64,000 nt of DNA from Anaerolinea sp. (lineage in GTDB: Bacteria > Chloroflexota > Anaerolineae > Anaerolineales > Anaerolineaceae): positions 744,001 to 808,000 of the forward strand of contig JARKPU010000013.1 of the NCBI GenBank assembly GCA_029975055.1, in the 5' to 3' direction. Position numbers and translations under genes: made by a program. The notes under the pieces were generated by a model that saw only the letters and a program-made list of their open reading frames with translations, did no database searches and was not told the DNA's origin. Positions 19,552 through 30,113 of this stretch are shown one piece after another. The first letter of the stretch is position 1; the number at the start of each line of letters is the position of its first letter.

Positions 19552-22500
19552 TCAACGCCTCAGCCGGATCGTTTTGATCTCGAACGGCCGGAAGTCCAGT
19601 TCGATCTGGTTTCCGGTCACCGGTAAAGAGGCAGTCTTCGCTTCGAGCATATCCGTTTCTTCGGCTTTTGTGAAGGGCAGCGCGCTGGTGAGTGTGCAGC
19701 GCGTGGCGGTGCGCATCGCTTCATACAGGCGCAGGATCACGTCACCCGAACCGTCTTCTGCCGGTTTCACCGTCTCGATGATCACATTCTTCGCGCCGAC
19801 GTTGAAGAGCGAGCCTTCGCCCCCGCCGCATTTGAGCACCGTCACCGGCACGTTCAAGTCGTAGGCTTCCTGCACCACGCCGCTATCCAACAGGCTGCCG
19901 TTCCAATAATAGAAGGCATAGGTGAAGGTCTGCAGGCCCTTGTCGGCGTGCATATCGGGCGCGAGAGCCGATTTGAGCAATGTCAGGTTAATGCTGTTTC
20001 CTTTGACGCTCAACCCGTACTTGCAGTCGTTGAGCACCGCCGCTCCGCGCCCTTCTTCGGCCAGGGCCGACCATTTGTGGTTGCTCACTTCGAACCGGTC
20101 GCCGTCATACTCGCGCGAGGAGTGGTTGGGTCGGCGCAGGTGCCCGAACTGAATTTCGTGGATAGCCTCATCCGTCCAGATGGTCACCGGGAAGTTCACC
20201 TTGAGCAGCTTGTGGCTCTCCTGCCAGTCGATGCCGGTCTGGAAGTCAATGCGCCTCGACCCATGTCGGAGCGAAATGATTTGCGTCAAATCCGAGCCGA
20301 GCAGCCTGCGAGTCAGCTTCAACTTGCCTTCATACAGGCCGGATTGCAGCACCTCCAGCCTGCCGTGTTCCGGCAGGTCGATCGGGTTCCGTTCGGCCAT
20401 GCTGTCCAGGTCCCATGCGTCCCAGTTGGTGGGCACGTCGCGGTAGAGGCAAAGCCGGTTGCCCGGGGCTGCCATTTGCTCGCGCCCGGTAGCCTTATCG
20501 AGCACCGAAACCAGCTCGCCATCCCGGTTGAATTCCGCTTTCAACAGGTCGTTTTCTAACCGCGCGCCGCCGCCGGGCAGCGCCAGAGCGCTCACCCCGC
20601 CCGCGTCAGGCAGCGGTGCCGCACCCGATGGCACCTGCGCCCAACCGCATGGCGGAACCGTCACCTCCACCGGGCCGGAATCTGTTTCCACCAGGGCCTT
20701 CCTCGGCCAGTTTAGCGAATTGAACGCCGTCGGCTGCTCGCCCGGCCCGGCCAGCGCCTCCATCGACCTTGAAGCCGATTCGCGCGCCTCGGCAATCGCC
20801 TCGGCATGCAGGGCCTCGGCCTCCTGGTACACCCGCTCGATCGACGAGCCGGGCAGGATATCGTGGAACTGGTTGAGCAGCACTTTCTTCCAGGTATCGC
20901 GCAGGCTGTTTGCATCGAAGGCCCGGCCTTTCATGGCAGCCGCAGCCGTGCCCCACAACTCGGCCTCGCGCAGGGCAAATTCACTCTTGCGGTTGCCTTT
21001 CTTCGTCTTGGCCTGTGAAGTGTAGGTACCGCGGTGCGCCTGGAAGTACAGCTCGCCCACATAGCGCTCTTTGGGCAGCCCTTTTGCAAACATATCCTCG
21101 AAGAACGCCTGCGGCGAAGCCATCTTGACGCGCGGCAGGCCTTCCAGGTCGGCGGTCCGGCGCAAGAACTCCAGGTGGTCGCGTTCGGGGCCGCCGCCGC
21201 CGTCGCCCCAGCCAAACGCCATAATCATGCTGTCGATGCCGTTCTTTTGCAGGCGGGTGTTCCACCGGTCGAGGATGAAGTTCGGGCGGGTCTGGCTGTT
21301 GTAATCGGTGAAGATGTGCGCCGGGATGGCCGTGCCGTCAATGCCCACCCACCAGAAGGTGTTGTACGGGAAAGCATCTCCACCGCCGTAAGCCCACGTG
21401 ATCTTCTGCGTGGTGAAGCCGATCATCCCGCAGCCTTTGAGGATCTGCGGCACTGCACCTGAGTAGCCGAATACATCCGGCAGCCAGAGCACTTTGCTTT
21501 CGACTCCCAGCACGTCCTTGAAGTACTGCCTGCCATACAGAATCTGGCGGATCAGGCTCTCCCCGCCGCTGATGTTCGTATCGGCCTCCACCCACATCCC
21601 GCCGTCGGCGATCACCCTGCCCTCGCGCACAGCTCGGGTGAAGCGCTCATACAGCTCGGGGTAATGCTTCGCGAGCATAGTATAGAGATGCGGCTGGCTC
21701 TGCAGGAAGACGTGCTGCGGATATTCCTCGAACAAGGCAAGCTGGTTGATCACCGTGCGGGCCATCTTGCGCTCGGTCTCTTGCAGGGGCCACAGCCAGG
21801 CCACGTCGATGTGGGCATGCCCAAACGCAAACAGGGTCGGCATGGTCGGGCCGTTCTTGCAATCCAGCAAGGGCTTGAGGCGCGCGCGTCCGGCTTCGAT
21901 CGTCTTCAGCATTTCAGGCTCAGGTAATTCAAAATCCACCAGCAGCGTGGCATCCATCAAACCTTCATCGATCTGCGCCGTGCGCAGGCTGAGCGGATCC
22001 AGCCGCCCGCGCAGTTCATAGAGCGTGGTGAAGTCCAGCGCAAGCTGATAAACCTCTTCGCGCCAGATGCCAACCGTGCATTCACCCACCTTCACCTGGG
22101 CGGGCGGCGGCTCGGGGACGGTCTGAAAACCCCACAGGTTGGGGCCGTCGCCCACCGAAATGCGCCCGTGCCCGGCATACGTCTCAAACAGCAGGTCGAA
22201 GACCTCTCCTGGCTGGGCGCTTCGGGAGAGCGTAATTTCCGTATGCCCCCAGCCCACCGAACCGGTGATCCGACCGTTCACCCACACCAGGCTCTCTCCA
22301 CCCGTCTCCAGCCGGATGACCAGCCGCTTTCCGCCGGCCTCCGGCGGGGTGACAATGCGGGTGCGGAACCAGCCATATTCCCACTTGGCGCCCCATTCGG
22401 TTCCCACCGGCATGGGCCGGAAGTTTCCCGCCGCAGCCTGCTCATACGTCAGGCGCAGGGTGGAGGCATGCCCTTCCAGTTCGAGCGTCTCCAGCGGGAC

Positions 22501-22569
22501 GTAAATGCTTTTCCAGAGGGCGTCTTCCCAACGTTGGATGCGATGCTCCCATTCAGGCGTGAGTGCCAT
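19552..22569 (-). CDS. Alpha-mannosidase, GH38
   Basis: A 1005-residue retaining alpha-mannosidase without a signal peptide, so probably cytoplasmic. An N-terminal beta-sandwich region of about 230 residues precedes the catalytic domain. There, H253 and D255 (AHIDVAW) are the zinc ligands and D365 (LWLPDVFGYS) is the nucleophile. A middle helical bundle and the C-terminal beta domains follow. Substrates would be alpha-mannosides from glycans or mannan fragments. GAGGAG lies before the ATG. It is divergent from a GH3 gene and followed by its own terminator. Confidence 0.95.
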   Translation of the reverse strand: MALTPEWEHRIQRWEDALWKSIYVPLETLELEGHASTLRLTYEQAAAGNFRPMPVGTEWGAKWEYGWFRTRIVTPPEAGGKRLVIRLETGGESLVWVNGRITGSVGWGHTEITLSRSAQPGEVFDLLFETYAGHGRISVGDGPNLWGFQTVPEPPPAQVKVGECTVGIWREEVYQLALDFTTLYELRGRLDPLSLRTAQIDEGLMDATLLVDFELPEPEMLKTIEAGRARLKPLLDCKNGPTMPTLFAFGHAHIDVAWLWPLQETERKMARTVINQLALFEEYPQHVFLQSQPHLYTMLAKHYPELYERFTRAVREGRVIADGGMWVEADTNISGGESLIRQILYGRQYFKDVLGVESKVLWLPDVFGYSGAVPQILKGCGMIGFTTQKITWAYGGGDAFPYNTFWWVGIDGTAIPAHIFTDYNSQTRPNFILDRWNTRLQKNGIDSMIMAFGWGDGGGGPERDHLEFLRRTADLEGLPRVKMASPQAFFEDMFAKGLPKERYVGELYFQAHRGTYTSQAKTKKGNRKSEFALREAELWGTAAAAMKGRAFDANSLRDTWKKVLLNQFHDILPGSSIERVYQEAEALHAEAIAEARESASRSMEALAGPGEQPTAFNSLNWPRKALVETDSGPVEVTVPPCGWAQVPSGAAPLPDAGGVSALALPGGGARLENDLLKAEFNRDGELVSVLDKATGREQMAAPGNRLCLYRDVPTNWDAWDLDSMAERNPIDLPEHGRLEVLQSGLYEGKLKLTRRLLGSDLTQIISLRHGSRRIDFQTGIDWQESHKLLKVNFPVTIWTDEAIHEIQFGHLRRPNHSSREYDGDRFEVSNHKWSALAEEGRGAAVLNDCKYGLSVKGNSINLTLLKSALAPDMHADKGLQTFTYAFYYWNGSLLDSGVVQEAYDLNVPVTVLKCGGGEGSLFNVGAKNVIIETVKPAEDGSGDVILRLYEAMRTATRCTLTSALPFTKAEETDMLEAKTASLPVTGNQIELDFRPFEIKTIRLRR

Positions 22570-22872
22570 ACATTCTCCTCAGTTCATAGATACAAAGCAA
22601 GGGCGGACAAACCTGGCGCGCCCTTTTAACCTCATATGGGAACTCTCTTGGAACTTCAGGGGCAGTCCCTTCGGTTTCGAGGAGAGTTGTTGCCTTATTC
22701 CCGTGGTATTCGAAATCCATAGGTCTGCGAAGCTGGCTGCCATGTTGGCCGACGGATTACATTGTACACTCAAGGCCGCGAATCGCGGGGTTAAAACATA
22801 ACCCTGTTTCTATTTTCTTATGATAGGATGTATCCATCCAGACCTTACATCATTCCCTCCCAGGAGATTTTT
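22570..22872. other. Divergent intergenic region between GH38 and GH3
   Basis: 303 nt with no supportable gene. A TATGAT (22819-22824) could be a -10 for the GH3 gene but lacks a -35, and no clear operator was seen. Confidence 0.5.
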
Positions 22873-25365
22873 ATGCCCGGTTCCATTCCCATTGAAATCC
22901 GCCAGCGCGTCGATGATCTGCTTGCGAAAATGACCCTTCACGAGAAGGTGAGCCTGCTTTCGGGCGCCGATGCATGGCACACCATGCCCATCGAGCGCCT
23001 GGGAATCCCCTCGATGACCATGTCCGATGGCCCGCATGGCGTGCGCGCAGGCACGCCCGACGCCGGGCGGCCTTCTGGGCCGACCACTTGCTTTCCGACC
23101 GGCGTTTCGATGGCCGCCACCTGGAACACCGATCTCATCGAGCAGGTCGGCGCGGCTCTTGGTGAAGAAACCCGGGCCATGGGCGCTGATGTGCTGCTGG
23201 GCCCGTGCGTCAACATCGTGCGCCACCCGCTGGCGGGGCGCAACTTCGAGGCCTATTCCGAAGACCCCCTCCTGGCCGGCAAGATCGGCTCGGCCTGGGT
23301 GAAGGGCATCCAAAGCAGGCGCGTCGGAGCCTCGCTCAAGCACTACGCCTGCAATAACCAGGAATACGAGCGCTTCCGCGGCTCTTCTCAGGTGGACGAA
23401 CGCACCCTGCGCGAGATCTACCTGCCGCACTTCGAAATGGTGGTGAAGGACGCCGCGCCCTACACGGTGATGTGCTCCTACAACCGCATCAACGGGGTAT
23501 ATGCCAGCGAGCACTATTACCTGCTGCGCGACATCCTGAAAAACGAATGGGGCTTTGAAGGGCTGGTCGTCTCGGATTGGACGGCCAATCACTCCATTGT
23601 CGACTCGGTCGAAGCCGGGCTCGACCTGGAAATGCCCGGCCCGGCCAAATACTATGGCAGCCTGCTCGAAGATGCCGTCAACATCTGGCAGATCGACGAA
23701 TCGGTCATCAATGATGCCGCCCGCCGCATCCTCACCGTGCTCTTCCTGGTGGGCAAGTTCGAAGACCCGGCTTCCCTGCCTGGCGGTTCGGTCAACACCC
23801 CCGCACACCAGACCCTCGCGCGCGAGGTGGCCGAAGAAGCCATCACGCTGCTCAAAAATGACGGCGGCCTCCTCCCGTTGAAAGTGAACGCGCTCAAATC
23901 CATCGCGGTCATCGGCCCGAACGCTGCCGAGTGCCGCATCGGCGGCGGGGGGTCGTCCTTTGTGGATCCACCTTACGCCGTCTCTCCGCTGGAAGCCCTG
24001 AAAGCCCGCCTGGACGGCAAGGTGGAATTACGCTACGAACAGGGCTGCGATAACTGGCAGGAACCGCCCGCCCTTGGGCCGCGCCAATTGCTGCCGCTGA
24101 ACGACGCCGGCCAGACCTTGAGAGTGGAATTCTTCAACAACCCCGCCCTCGAAGGCGAGGCGGTAGATGTGATGTACGCGCCAAAAGCCGAAGTATGGCT
24201 GTGGGCCAACAGCCTGCCCGCCACGCACATCACCTCCAGGCGGTTCTCGCTGCGCGCCACGGGCCGACTGCGCGTGGAAGAAAGCGGTGAATACACCCTC
24301 GACATGAACAACTCGGCCACCTGCCGCGTGTACCTGGACGGCCGCCTGATTCAGGAACACACCACGCAGCCCACCAGCATCGCCGACGGCTGGGACCCGA
24401 TGCGCTCCTCCACCAAGCTGACGCTCGAAGCGGGGCGGATCTATGACCTGCGCATCGACTTCATCAAAGACACTGATGATCCCTTTGCCCAGGCGCGCCT
24501 GGCACTTTCGCGCACCTTCCAGCCCGGCACAGACGACCGCATCGCGCGCGCCGTCGAGCTGGCTCGCTCGAGCGATGTGGCGCTCATCTTTGCCGGAATG
24601 CCGACCGGCTTCGAGAGCGAAGGCAGCGACAGGCCGCACATGCGCCTGCCCGGCCCGCAAGATGAGCTTATCCAGAAAGTCTTCCAGGCCAACCCGCGCA
24701 CCATCGTGGTGCTCAACGCAGGGTCGCCCGTGGAGATGCCCTGGGTCGAGCAGATCCCGGCCATCCTCGAGGCCTACTACCCCGGCCAGGAAGGGGGCAA
24801 TGCCGTGGCGCGCGTGCTGCTCGGCGAGGTGAACCCCTCCGGCCGGCTCACCGTCACCTTCCCCAAACGGCTGGAAGATACGCCCGCTTACATCAATTAC
24901 CCCGGCGGCCGCGAGGTGATGTACGGCGAAGGCATCTTCGTCGGCTACCGCTATTATGAGGCAAAGAAAATCGAACCGCTCTTCCCCTTCGGGCACGGGC
25001 TGTCTTATACCAGCTTCGAATATACCGGCCTGCAAGTCCCTGCCAGTGCCAAAGCCGGAGAAGAGGTGGAGATCAGCCTGACGGTGAAGAACACCGGCGC
25101 GAAAGCCGGAAAGGAAGTCGTCCAGGTGTACGTGACGGATGTCGAATCCTCCCTGGCGCGGCCGCCCAAAGAGCTGAAGGCCTTCGCCAAGGTGAGTCTG
25201 CAGCCCGGCGAGTCGAAGACGGTCAGATTCACCCTCGACCGCCGTGCTTTCGCATTCTATGACCCTTACCGGGCTGGATGGATTGTGGAACCCGGCGATT
25301 TCGAGATCAGCGCAGGCAGTTCCTCGCAAGACATTCGCCTCAAAGCGCGGATCACCCTGTTGTAA
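22873..25365 (+). CDS. GH3 family beta-glycosidase with PA14 insert
   Basis: An 830-residue protein in the beta-glucosidase group of GH3. The N-terminal TIM barrel holds [23 protein letters not shown] and the nucleophile D235 in VVSDWT. The second alpha/beta domain begins around residue 330 and is interrupted by a PA14 carbohydrate-binding insert at about 415-550. A C-terminal fibronectin III-like domain follows (about 715-825). No signal peptide is seen. ATG at 22873 has AGGAGA upstream and fits conserved homology; an ATG 45 nt earlier is not preferred. It is followed 28 nt later by a GH4 gene with a very strong ribosome site, so the two are co-transcribed and may act on the same mixed-linkage oligosaccharides. 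Confidence 0.93.
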   Translation: MPGSIPIEIRQRVDDLLAKMTLHEKVSLLSGADAWHTMPIERLGIPSMTMSDGPHGVRAGTPDAGRPSGPTTCFPTGVSMAATWNTDLIEQVGAALGEETRAMGADVLLGPCVNIVRHPLAGRNFEAYSEDPLLAGKIGSAWVKGIQSRRVGASLKHYACNNQEYERFRGSSQVDERTLREIYLPHFEMVVKDAAPYTVMCSYNRINGVYASEHYYLLRDILKNEWGFEGLVVSDWTANHSIVDSVEAGLDLEMPGPAKYYGSLLEDAVNIWQIDESVINDAARRILTVLFLVGKFEDPASLPGGSVNTPAHQTLAREVAEEAITLLKNDGGLLPLKVNALKSIAVIGPNAAECRIGGGGSSFVDPPYAVSPLEALKARLDGKVELRYEQGCDNWQEPPALGPRQLLPLNDAGQTLRVEFFNNPALEGEAVDVMYAPKAEVWLWANSLPATHITSRRFSLRATGRLRVEESGEYTLDMNNSATCRVYLDGRLIQEHTTQPTSIADGWDPMRSSTKLTLEAGRIYDLRIDFIKDTDDPFAQARLALSRTFQPGTDDRIARAVELARSSDVALIFAGMPTGFESEGSDRPHMRLPGPQDELIQKVFQANPRTIVVLNAGSPVEMPWVEQIPAILEAYYPGQEGGNAVARVLLGEVNPSGRLTVTFPKRLEDTPAYINYPGGREVMYGEGIFVGYRYYEAKKIEPLFPFGHGLSYTSFEYTGLQVPASAKAGEEVEISLTVKNTGAKAGKEVVQVYVTDVESSLARPPKELKAFAKVSLQPGESKTVRFTLDRRAFAFYDPYRAGWIVEPGDFEISAGSSSQDIRLKARITLL

Positions 25366-25393
25366 TTGGGATTATTCGAAAAGGAGGATCAGC

Positions 25394-26719
25394 ATGACCA
25401 AGTTGACTTTCATCGGAGCCGGAAGTTTTGGTTTTACCCGCGGACTTGTCCGCGATGTACTCACCTTCCCGCTGCTCAAAGACGCCGAAATCTGCCTGAT
25501 GGATATCGACGATGAACGGCTCGATTTTGCCTTGAAATCGGTGCAGAAGATCATCGACCTCGGCCATTACCCGGCCAGGGTCTGGGCGACCAAAGACCGT
25601 GTGGAAGCTCTGAAAGGCGCCGATTTCGTCCTCGTCACTATCCTGGTCGGCGCGACGGACGTCTGGCGATATGATATCGAGATCCCCAAGAAATACGGCT
25701 TAGACTTCAACGTCGGCGACACGCGCGGTACGGCCGGCATCTTCCGCGCCCTGCGCACCATCCCGGTGATGGTTTCGATCGCCCAGGATATGGAAAAGTA
25801 CTGCCCCGATGCGTTGATGTTGAATTACACCAACCCGATGGCGATGCTCTGCCGGGCAATGAAGAAAGCCACCAGCATCGAACTCACCGGGCTGTGCCAC
25901 TCCGTCCAGGGCACTGCCGAGATGCTCGCCAGCTGGATCGGCGCGCCGATGGATGAAATCACCTACACCTGCGCGGGGATCAACCACCAGGCGTTTTATT
26001 TGAAGTACGAATGGAACGGGAAGGACGCCTACCCGCTCATCCGCGCCGCGGTGGAGAAGCCCGAGATCTACAACCACGAAATTGTGCGCAACGAAATGTT
26101 CAAAGCCCTCGGTTACTACGTGACCGAATCGTCTGGCCACAATTCCGAGTACAACTGGTGGTTCCGCAAACGCCAGGATCTGATCGAAAAGTATTGCACT
26201 CACGGGACGGGCTGGAACCCGGGCGAATATGCCTACATCCTGAAGGAATATCAGCGGCGCGAAACCACCTGGAAGGACGAAGCAAAGGAGTGGTTCGCCA
26301 AAGATACGCCCATCAACCTGGCGCGCGGCCATGAATACGCGGCCTACATCATCAACGCCATCCAGGGCGGCGAAACCTTCCGCTTCAACGGCAACGTCCC
26401 CAATACCAAGCTGATCAGCAACCTGCCGGATGACGTGTGCGTCGAAGTGCCCGTGTTCGTCGACCGCGAGGGCCTGCACCCTGTGCACGTGGGCGCGCTG
26501 CCGCCGCAGGTGGTGGCGCTGGTGCACCTCAGCGTGATGATCGAGGAAATGACCGTCGAGGCTGCCCTGACGGGCGACCCGGGCCTGGTCTATCATGCCT
26601 GCTGCTATGACCCCCTGGCCGCCGCCGCGCTTTCTTTGGCTGAGATTCGCGCGATGGTCAACGAAATGCTCGAGCAGAACCGGCCCTACCTGCCGCAGTT
26701 CAAGCACTTCAAGGCTTAG
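25394..26719 (+). CDS. GH4 family glycosidase, alpha-galactosidase (MelA) type
   Basis: A 441-residue NAD- and Mn-dependent glycosidase that works by redox elimination. The Rossmann start is [24 protein letters not shown], the metal-binding GLCHSVQG (Cys and His) and [10 protein letters not shown] are GH4 hallmarks. The [19 protein letters not shown] segment and the Cys-His pair resemble MelA-like alpha-galactosidases rather than the phospho-sugar enzymes. AAAGGAGGAT precedes the ATG. It is the second gene of the GH3-GH4 operon and ends just before a strong terminator. A galacturonidase activity, known in this subgroup, is a possible alternative. Confidence 0.88.
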   Translation: MTKLTFIGAGSFGFTRGLVRDVLTFPLLKDAEICLMDIDDERLDFALKSVQKIIDLGHYPARVWATKDRVEALKGADFVLVTILVGATDVWRYDIEIPKKYGLDFNVGDTRGTAGIFRALRTIPVMVSIAQDMEKYCPDALMLNYTNPMAMLCRAMKKATSIELTGLCHSVQGTAEMLASWIGAPMDEITYTCAGINHQAFYLKYEWNGKDAYPLIRAAVEKPEIYNHEIVRNEMFKALGYYVTESSGHNSEYNWWFRKRQDLIEKYCTHGTGWNPGEYAYILKEYQRRETTWKDEAKEWFAKDTPINLARGHEYAAYIINAIQGGETFRFNGNVPNTKLISNLPDDVCVEVPVFVDREGLHPVHVGALPPQVVALVHLSVMIEEMTVEAALTGDPGLVYHACCYDPLAAAALSLAEIRAMVNEMLEQNRPYLPQFKHFKA

Positions 26720-26740
26720 TCTCGAGCCTGGCGATGGTTA

Positions 26741-26775
26741 AAAAGAGGGCGGACACAGCGGTCCGCCCTCTTTTT
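26741..26775 (+). terminator. Rho-independent terminator after the GH3-GH4 operon
   Basis: AGAGGGCGGAC pairs with GTCCGCCCTCT around a short loop, followed by TTTTT. It is one of the strongest terminators in the window. Confidence 0.92.
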
Positions 26776-26786
26776 GGATAGCGCCC

Positions 26787-26815
26787 TTGTATTTGGGTCT
26801 TCGTTTCACTATACT
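26787..26815 (+). promoter_or_regulatory. Promoter of the MOSC gene
   Basis: TTGTAT (26787-26792), a 17-nt spacer and TATACT (26810-26815), just past the upstream terminator. Confidence 0.75.
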
Positions 26816-26858
26816 TGCAGCAACCCACGCTCGCGGCACGATAACAAGGAAACATCAG

Positions 26859-27443
26859 ATGAATTACCCGATCACAATTCAAGGAAAAGTTGAAGCCGCC
26901 CTGGTTTGCGACGTGCCCGGTTCACTCGTCAGCACACGTAAGGAAAAAATGCCCGTGCACCTGGCGGGCATCCCGGGCGACCGGCATTATGGATACACCT
27001 TCCCATCCAACGGGCGCTATACCATGTACCCCCGCCAGACCGAAATTCGCAACAGCCGCCAGGTATCCATCATCTCGGTGGAAGAGGTGGCCGCGACGGC
27101 CGCCGAGCTGGGCCTCCCGGGCCTGGAGCCGGAATGGTACGGCGCCAACCTGCTGCTCAGCGGTCTCCCGGGCCTCACGCGCATCCCCCCTTCCACGCGC
27201 CTGACGTTCCCTCACGGCGCGGTGTTGATTGTCACCGGCGAGAACGCTCCGTGCGTCAACGTCGGCCAGGTGATCCAGAACCAATTTCCTGACCGGCCGA
27301 ACCTCACGAGCGGCTTTGTCAAGGCCGCTTTCCACCGCCGGGGCGTGGTGGCCTGGATCGAGCACCCCGGCTATATCTGCCCGGGTGACGAGGTGACCGC
27401 GCTCATCCCGGAGCTTGTGGACTATACGCAGTTCCTGCGCTGA
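26859..27443 (+). CDS. MOSC domain-containing protein
   Basis: A 194-residue protein with a MOSC fold. MOSC domains handle sulfur bound to molybdenum cofactor or act in N-hydroxylated compound reduction. Family features are GIPGDRHYG near residue 40, the middle SIISVEEV...LGLPGLEPEWYGANLLLSG, and the cysteine motif TGENAPCVNVG, with the candidate sulfur-carrying Cys. Here it stands alone rather than fused to a reductase. AAGGAAA precedes the ATG. No molybdoenzyme gene is nearby, so its partner is unknown. Confidence 0.88.
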   Translation: MNYPITIQGKVEAALVCDVPGSLVSTRKEKMPVHLAGIPGDRHYGYTFPSNGRYTMYPRQTEIRNSRQVSIISVEEVAATAAELGLPGLEPEWYGANLLLSGLPGLTRIPPSTRLTFPHGAVLIVTGENAPCVNVGQVIQNQFPDRPNLTSGFVKAAFHRRGVVAWIEHPGYICPGDEVTALIPELVDYTQFLR

Positions 27444-27446
27444 TGG

Positions 27447-27475
27447 TTGCACTCCCTCTGATTGCGTGATAAACT
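27447..27475 (+). promoter_or_regulatory. Probable promoter of the patatin gene
   Basis: TTGCAC (27447-27452), a 17-nt spacer and TAAACT (27470-27475), with the predicted start about 35 nt before the ATG. Confidence 0.5.
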
Positions 27476-27516
27476 TTGATCAAATCGGTAATCAATCTCG
27501 CATAGGAGGGAACCGC

Positions 27517-28470
27517 ATGAAGCCATTCCGCAAGAACGTCGCCCTGGCCGTCGATGGCGGAGGGATCAAAGGCGTCATTGTCACCCGCGCCCTGGCGCAC
27601 CTCGAAGAGGCACTCGGCAAGCCCGTCAACCAGATCTTCCAGCTCTCCTCCGGCACGTCCACCGGCTCGATCATCTCGGCCGGAATCGCCAACGGCCTCA
27701 CCGCCAACCAGATGTACCAGCTATACGTGGACCTGGGCAACACCATCTTCCAAAAAAGCTGGCGCACCTTCTTTCACCCACTCACCCGCTACCGCTACCC
27801 CATCGAACCGCTGGCCGATGCCCTCAAAAAGTACATCGGCACCAACACCATGGGCGATCTCTGGAATCGTTCCCCGCAGATCGATGTGGTCATCACCACC
27901 TTCGACCTGGTGGAAAACAAAACCCGCTTCATCAAGCCTTGGAAAGACGAGTATAAATCCTGGCCGGTTACCCAGGCTGTGCTGGCTTCGAGCGTGGTTC
28001 CCACCTTCTTCCCAATCGTTCAAGGCCGCTATGTGGATGGCGGCGTCGGCGCCTACGCCAACCCCTGCTACCTGGCGGCTTATGAAGCGATGTACTGCCT
28101 GAACTGGGATCCCGCCGAGACCACCTTGATCAGCTTCGGCACTGGCAAAGATCCGCACCACGAGGCAGGCAAATTCGATTCCTACTACCCCTGGCAGTGG
28201 ATCACCCCGGTTCTCGGCGCCTTCCTGCAATCGGCCGATGACCAACAGGTCCACCTGGTCGGCAACCTGTTCCCCGAGCTGGATTTCCGCCGCTTCAATG
28301 TGGACTTGCTCGAGGCTATCGGCATGGACGGCGCGGGCAAGATCCCCGAGCTGTCGAAGTATGGCGATAAGATGTGGGAAAAAGTGATGAACGACGAGAC
28401 GGAGGCCATCCCGTCTGTGAAGGCTTCCGGCGGCCCGGGCCGAAAGACCGTTCCCCCGCCCGACCACTAG
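27517..28470 (+). CDS. Patatin-like phospholipase
   Basis: A 317-residue serine acyl hydrolase with the patatin Ser-Asp dyad: S48 in the nucleophile elbow GTSTG and D174 in VDGGVG. The oxyanion-hole loop is DGGGIKG near residue 13. It would release fatty acids from phospholipids or acylglycerols. There is no signal peptide, so it probably acts at the inner face of the membrane or in the cytoplasm. AGGAGGGA precedes the ATG at 27517; a longer upstream frame has no ribosome site. It is convergent with the M32 carboxypeptidase and separated from it by a long stem-loop. Confidence 0.92.
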   Translation: MKPFRKNVALAVDGGGIKGVIVTRALAHLEEALGKPVNQIFQLSSGTSTGSIISAGIANGLTANQMYQLYVDLGNTIFQKSWRTFFHPLTRYRYPIEPLADALKKYIGTNTMGDLWNRSPQIDVVITTFDLVENKTRFIKPWKDEYKSWPVTQAVLASSVVPTFFPIVQGRYVDGGVGAYANPCYLAAYEAMYCLNWDPAETTLISFGTGKDPHHEAGKFDSYYPWQWITPVLGAFLQSADDQQVHLVGNLFPELDFRRFNVDLLEAIGMDGAGKIPELSKYGDKMWEKVMNDETEAIPSVKASGGPGRKTVPPPDH

Positions 28471-28480
28471 ATCAAAGATG

Positions 28481-28525
28481 ATTTCTCCGTAAATTGGGTG
28501 TTTTGCCCCCAATTTACGGAGAAAT
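28481..28525. terminator. Long perfect stem-loop between convergent genes
   Basis: ATTTCTCCGTAAATTGGG (28481-28498) and its exact complement (28508-28525) form an 18-bp stem with a 9-nt loop. Position suggests a bidirectional terminator, although no separate T tract follows on either strand. A similar stem lies at 44928-44966. Confidence 0.75.
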
Positions 28526-28573
28526 CGAAAGCCTATTTTCGGCCAATCCTGCTCGTTGGCCGGTTCTTATGAT

Positions 28574-30079
28574 CTACAAATCGTACAATTCCCCGTATTT
28601 TTGCTTCAGGTACTCGATGTACGGTTCGATGGTCAGCGCTCCGCCGGTGCAGCGCATCACCAGTTCATCGGTGGTGAAGATGCGCCCGTGCCTGTAGATA
28701 TGTTCCTGCATCCATGCGTGCAGGCCGTCGAACTTCCCGTGGCGAATTTCCTCCGGAATGCCGGGCCGGTCTTTGAGCGCCTGCCGGTAGAATAGCGCGC
28801 TGAGCACATTCCCCAGGGTGTAACCCTGGAATGCCCCGCCGATCGTTCCGCCGTACCAGTGCACGTCTTGCATGCAGCCGTCCTTATCACTCGGCGGGAG
28901 GATGCCCAGGTCCGAGCGGTAGCGTTCGTTCCACGCTTCGGGCAAGTGACGCACCGCCAGATTGCCTTCCAGCATGCCCACTTCGAGGTCGAAGCGGATC
29001 ATCACATGCAGGTTGTAGGTCACCTCATCTGCATCGGTGCGGATGAGCGAGCGCTGCACTTTGTTGATCGCCCGGTAGAATGTATCCTGCGACACATTGC
29101 CAAATTGCGCCGGGAAGGCCTCTTGCAGCAGCGGGTAAGCGAAAATCCAGAAGTCCTTTCCCCGGCTGACGATGTTCTCCCACAGGCGCGATTGGCTCTC
29201 ATGCACGCCTGCCGAAGTTCCAGAAGCCAGGTTGGTCCCTTCCAGGGCCTGGTCGATTCCCTGTTCATACATCGCATGCCCGGCTTCGTGGGTGGTGGAG
29301 AAGAAAGCCTCGCTGAAGTCATCTTCGCGCACCCGCGTGGTGATGCGAACGTCGTTGATCGAAAAGCGCGTGGTGAACGGGTGGGCCGATTTATCCTGCC
29401 GGCCGCGCTCGAAATCATAGCCCAGCTTGCGGATAATCTTCTCCCCAAAGGCAACCTGTGCATCGGCAGGGATGGGCTGCTTGAGGCAGGAATCATCCGC
29501 CGCGGGTTGGCTGGTAATCGCCTGGATGATGGGCACAAGCCGGCTGCGCAGCTCGGCGAAGAGCGGCCTCACCGTGCTGACCTTCATCCCGTAATCCGAT
29601 TGGTCGATCAGCGGGTCGGCCACATGCTCGGCTTCCGGGAAGAAGGCTGAATATTCCCGGCTGAGGTCGAGCGTCTTTTCAAGGTATGGCTGCGTGGCGG
29701 AGAAATCGTTCTTCTGGCGAGCCTCAGCCCATACCTGGTACGACTGCGCGATGTGCTGGTAGATGCGCGCCACAAACTCCGGCGGGACGCGCGTCGCCCG
29801 GTCGAAATCGATCTTTGCCACCCGCACCATCGCCCGTTGAACATTGCCGGCGGGAAGGCTTTGGGTTTCCACCAGGAGCTCATCGATGAGCTTCCCCAAG
29901 GCTTCGTCGGTCTGCTTTTCCTGGGCGATGCGCGCCAGGGTGGCCAGCTGGCGTCCGCGCGCCTCGGCCCCGCCCGGCGGCATGTGGGTCAGTTGGTCCC
30001 AGCTTAGAACAGACGCCGCGTTGTTCAGGTCGGCGATCTCACCCAACCGCTGCTTCAGCTCGTTTAGCTTTGCTTCCAT
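28574..30079 (-). CDS. M32 family (Taq-type) metallocarboxypeptidase
   Basis: A 501-residue cytoplasmic zinc carboxypeptidase that trims C-terminal residues from peptides. The active-site HEAGH is at 264-268, followed by the family HES/GQSRLWEN motif (here HESQSRLWEN) and, downstream, IRTDADEVTYNLHVMIRF. Length matches the family. ATG at 30079 is chosen for the strong AGGAGGCAAGGT ribosome site; an in-frame upstream start would overlap the promoter of the divergent kinase gene. Confidence 0.95.
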   Translation of the reverse strand: MEAKLNELKQRLGEIADLNNAASVLSWDQLTHMPPGGAEARGRQLATLARIAQEKQTDEALGKLIDELLVETQSLPAGNVQRAMVRVAKIDFDRATRVPPEFVARIYQHIAQSYQVWAEARQKNDFSATQPYLEKTLDLSREYSAFFPEAEHVADPLIDQSDYGMKVSTVRPLFAELRSRLVPIIQAITSQPAADDSCLKQPIPADAQVAFGEKIIRKLGYDFERGRQDKSAHPFTTRFSINDVRITTRVREDDFSEAFFSTTHEAGHAMYEQGIDQALEGTNLASGTSAGVHESQSRLWENIVSRGKDFWIFAYPLLQEAFPAQFGNVSQDTFYRAINKVQRSLIRTDADEVTYNLHVMIRFDLEVGMLEGNLAVRHLPEAWNERYRSDLGILPPSDKDGCMQDVHWYGGTIGGAFQGYTLGNVLSALFYRQALKDRPGIPEEIRHGKFDGLHAWMQEHIYRHGRIFTTDELVMRCTGGALTIEPYIEYLKQKYGELYDL

Positions 30080-30100
30080 ACCTTGCCTCCTGTTTTCGGT

Positions 30101-30106
30101 TATTAT
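30101..30106 (+). promoter_or_regulatory. -10 element of the P-loop kinase gene (near-leaderless)
   Basis: TATTAT, overlapping TATAAC, lies so that transcription would begin within 1-2 nt of the ATG at 30114. No Shine-Dalgarno is present. Confidence 0.5.
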
Positions 30107-30113
30107 AACGTTG

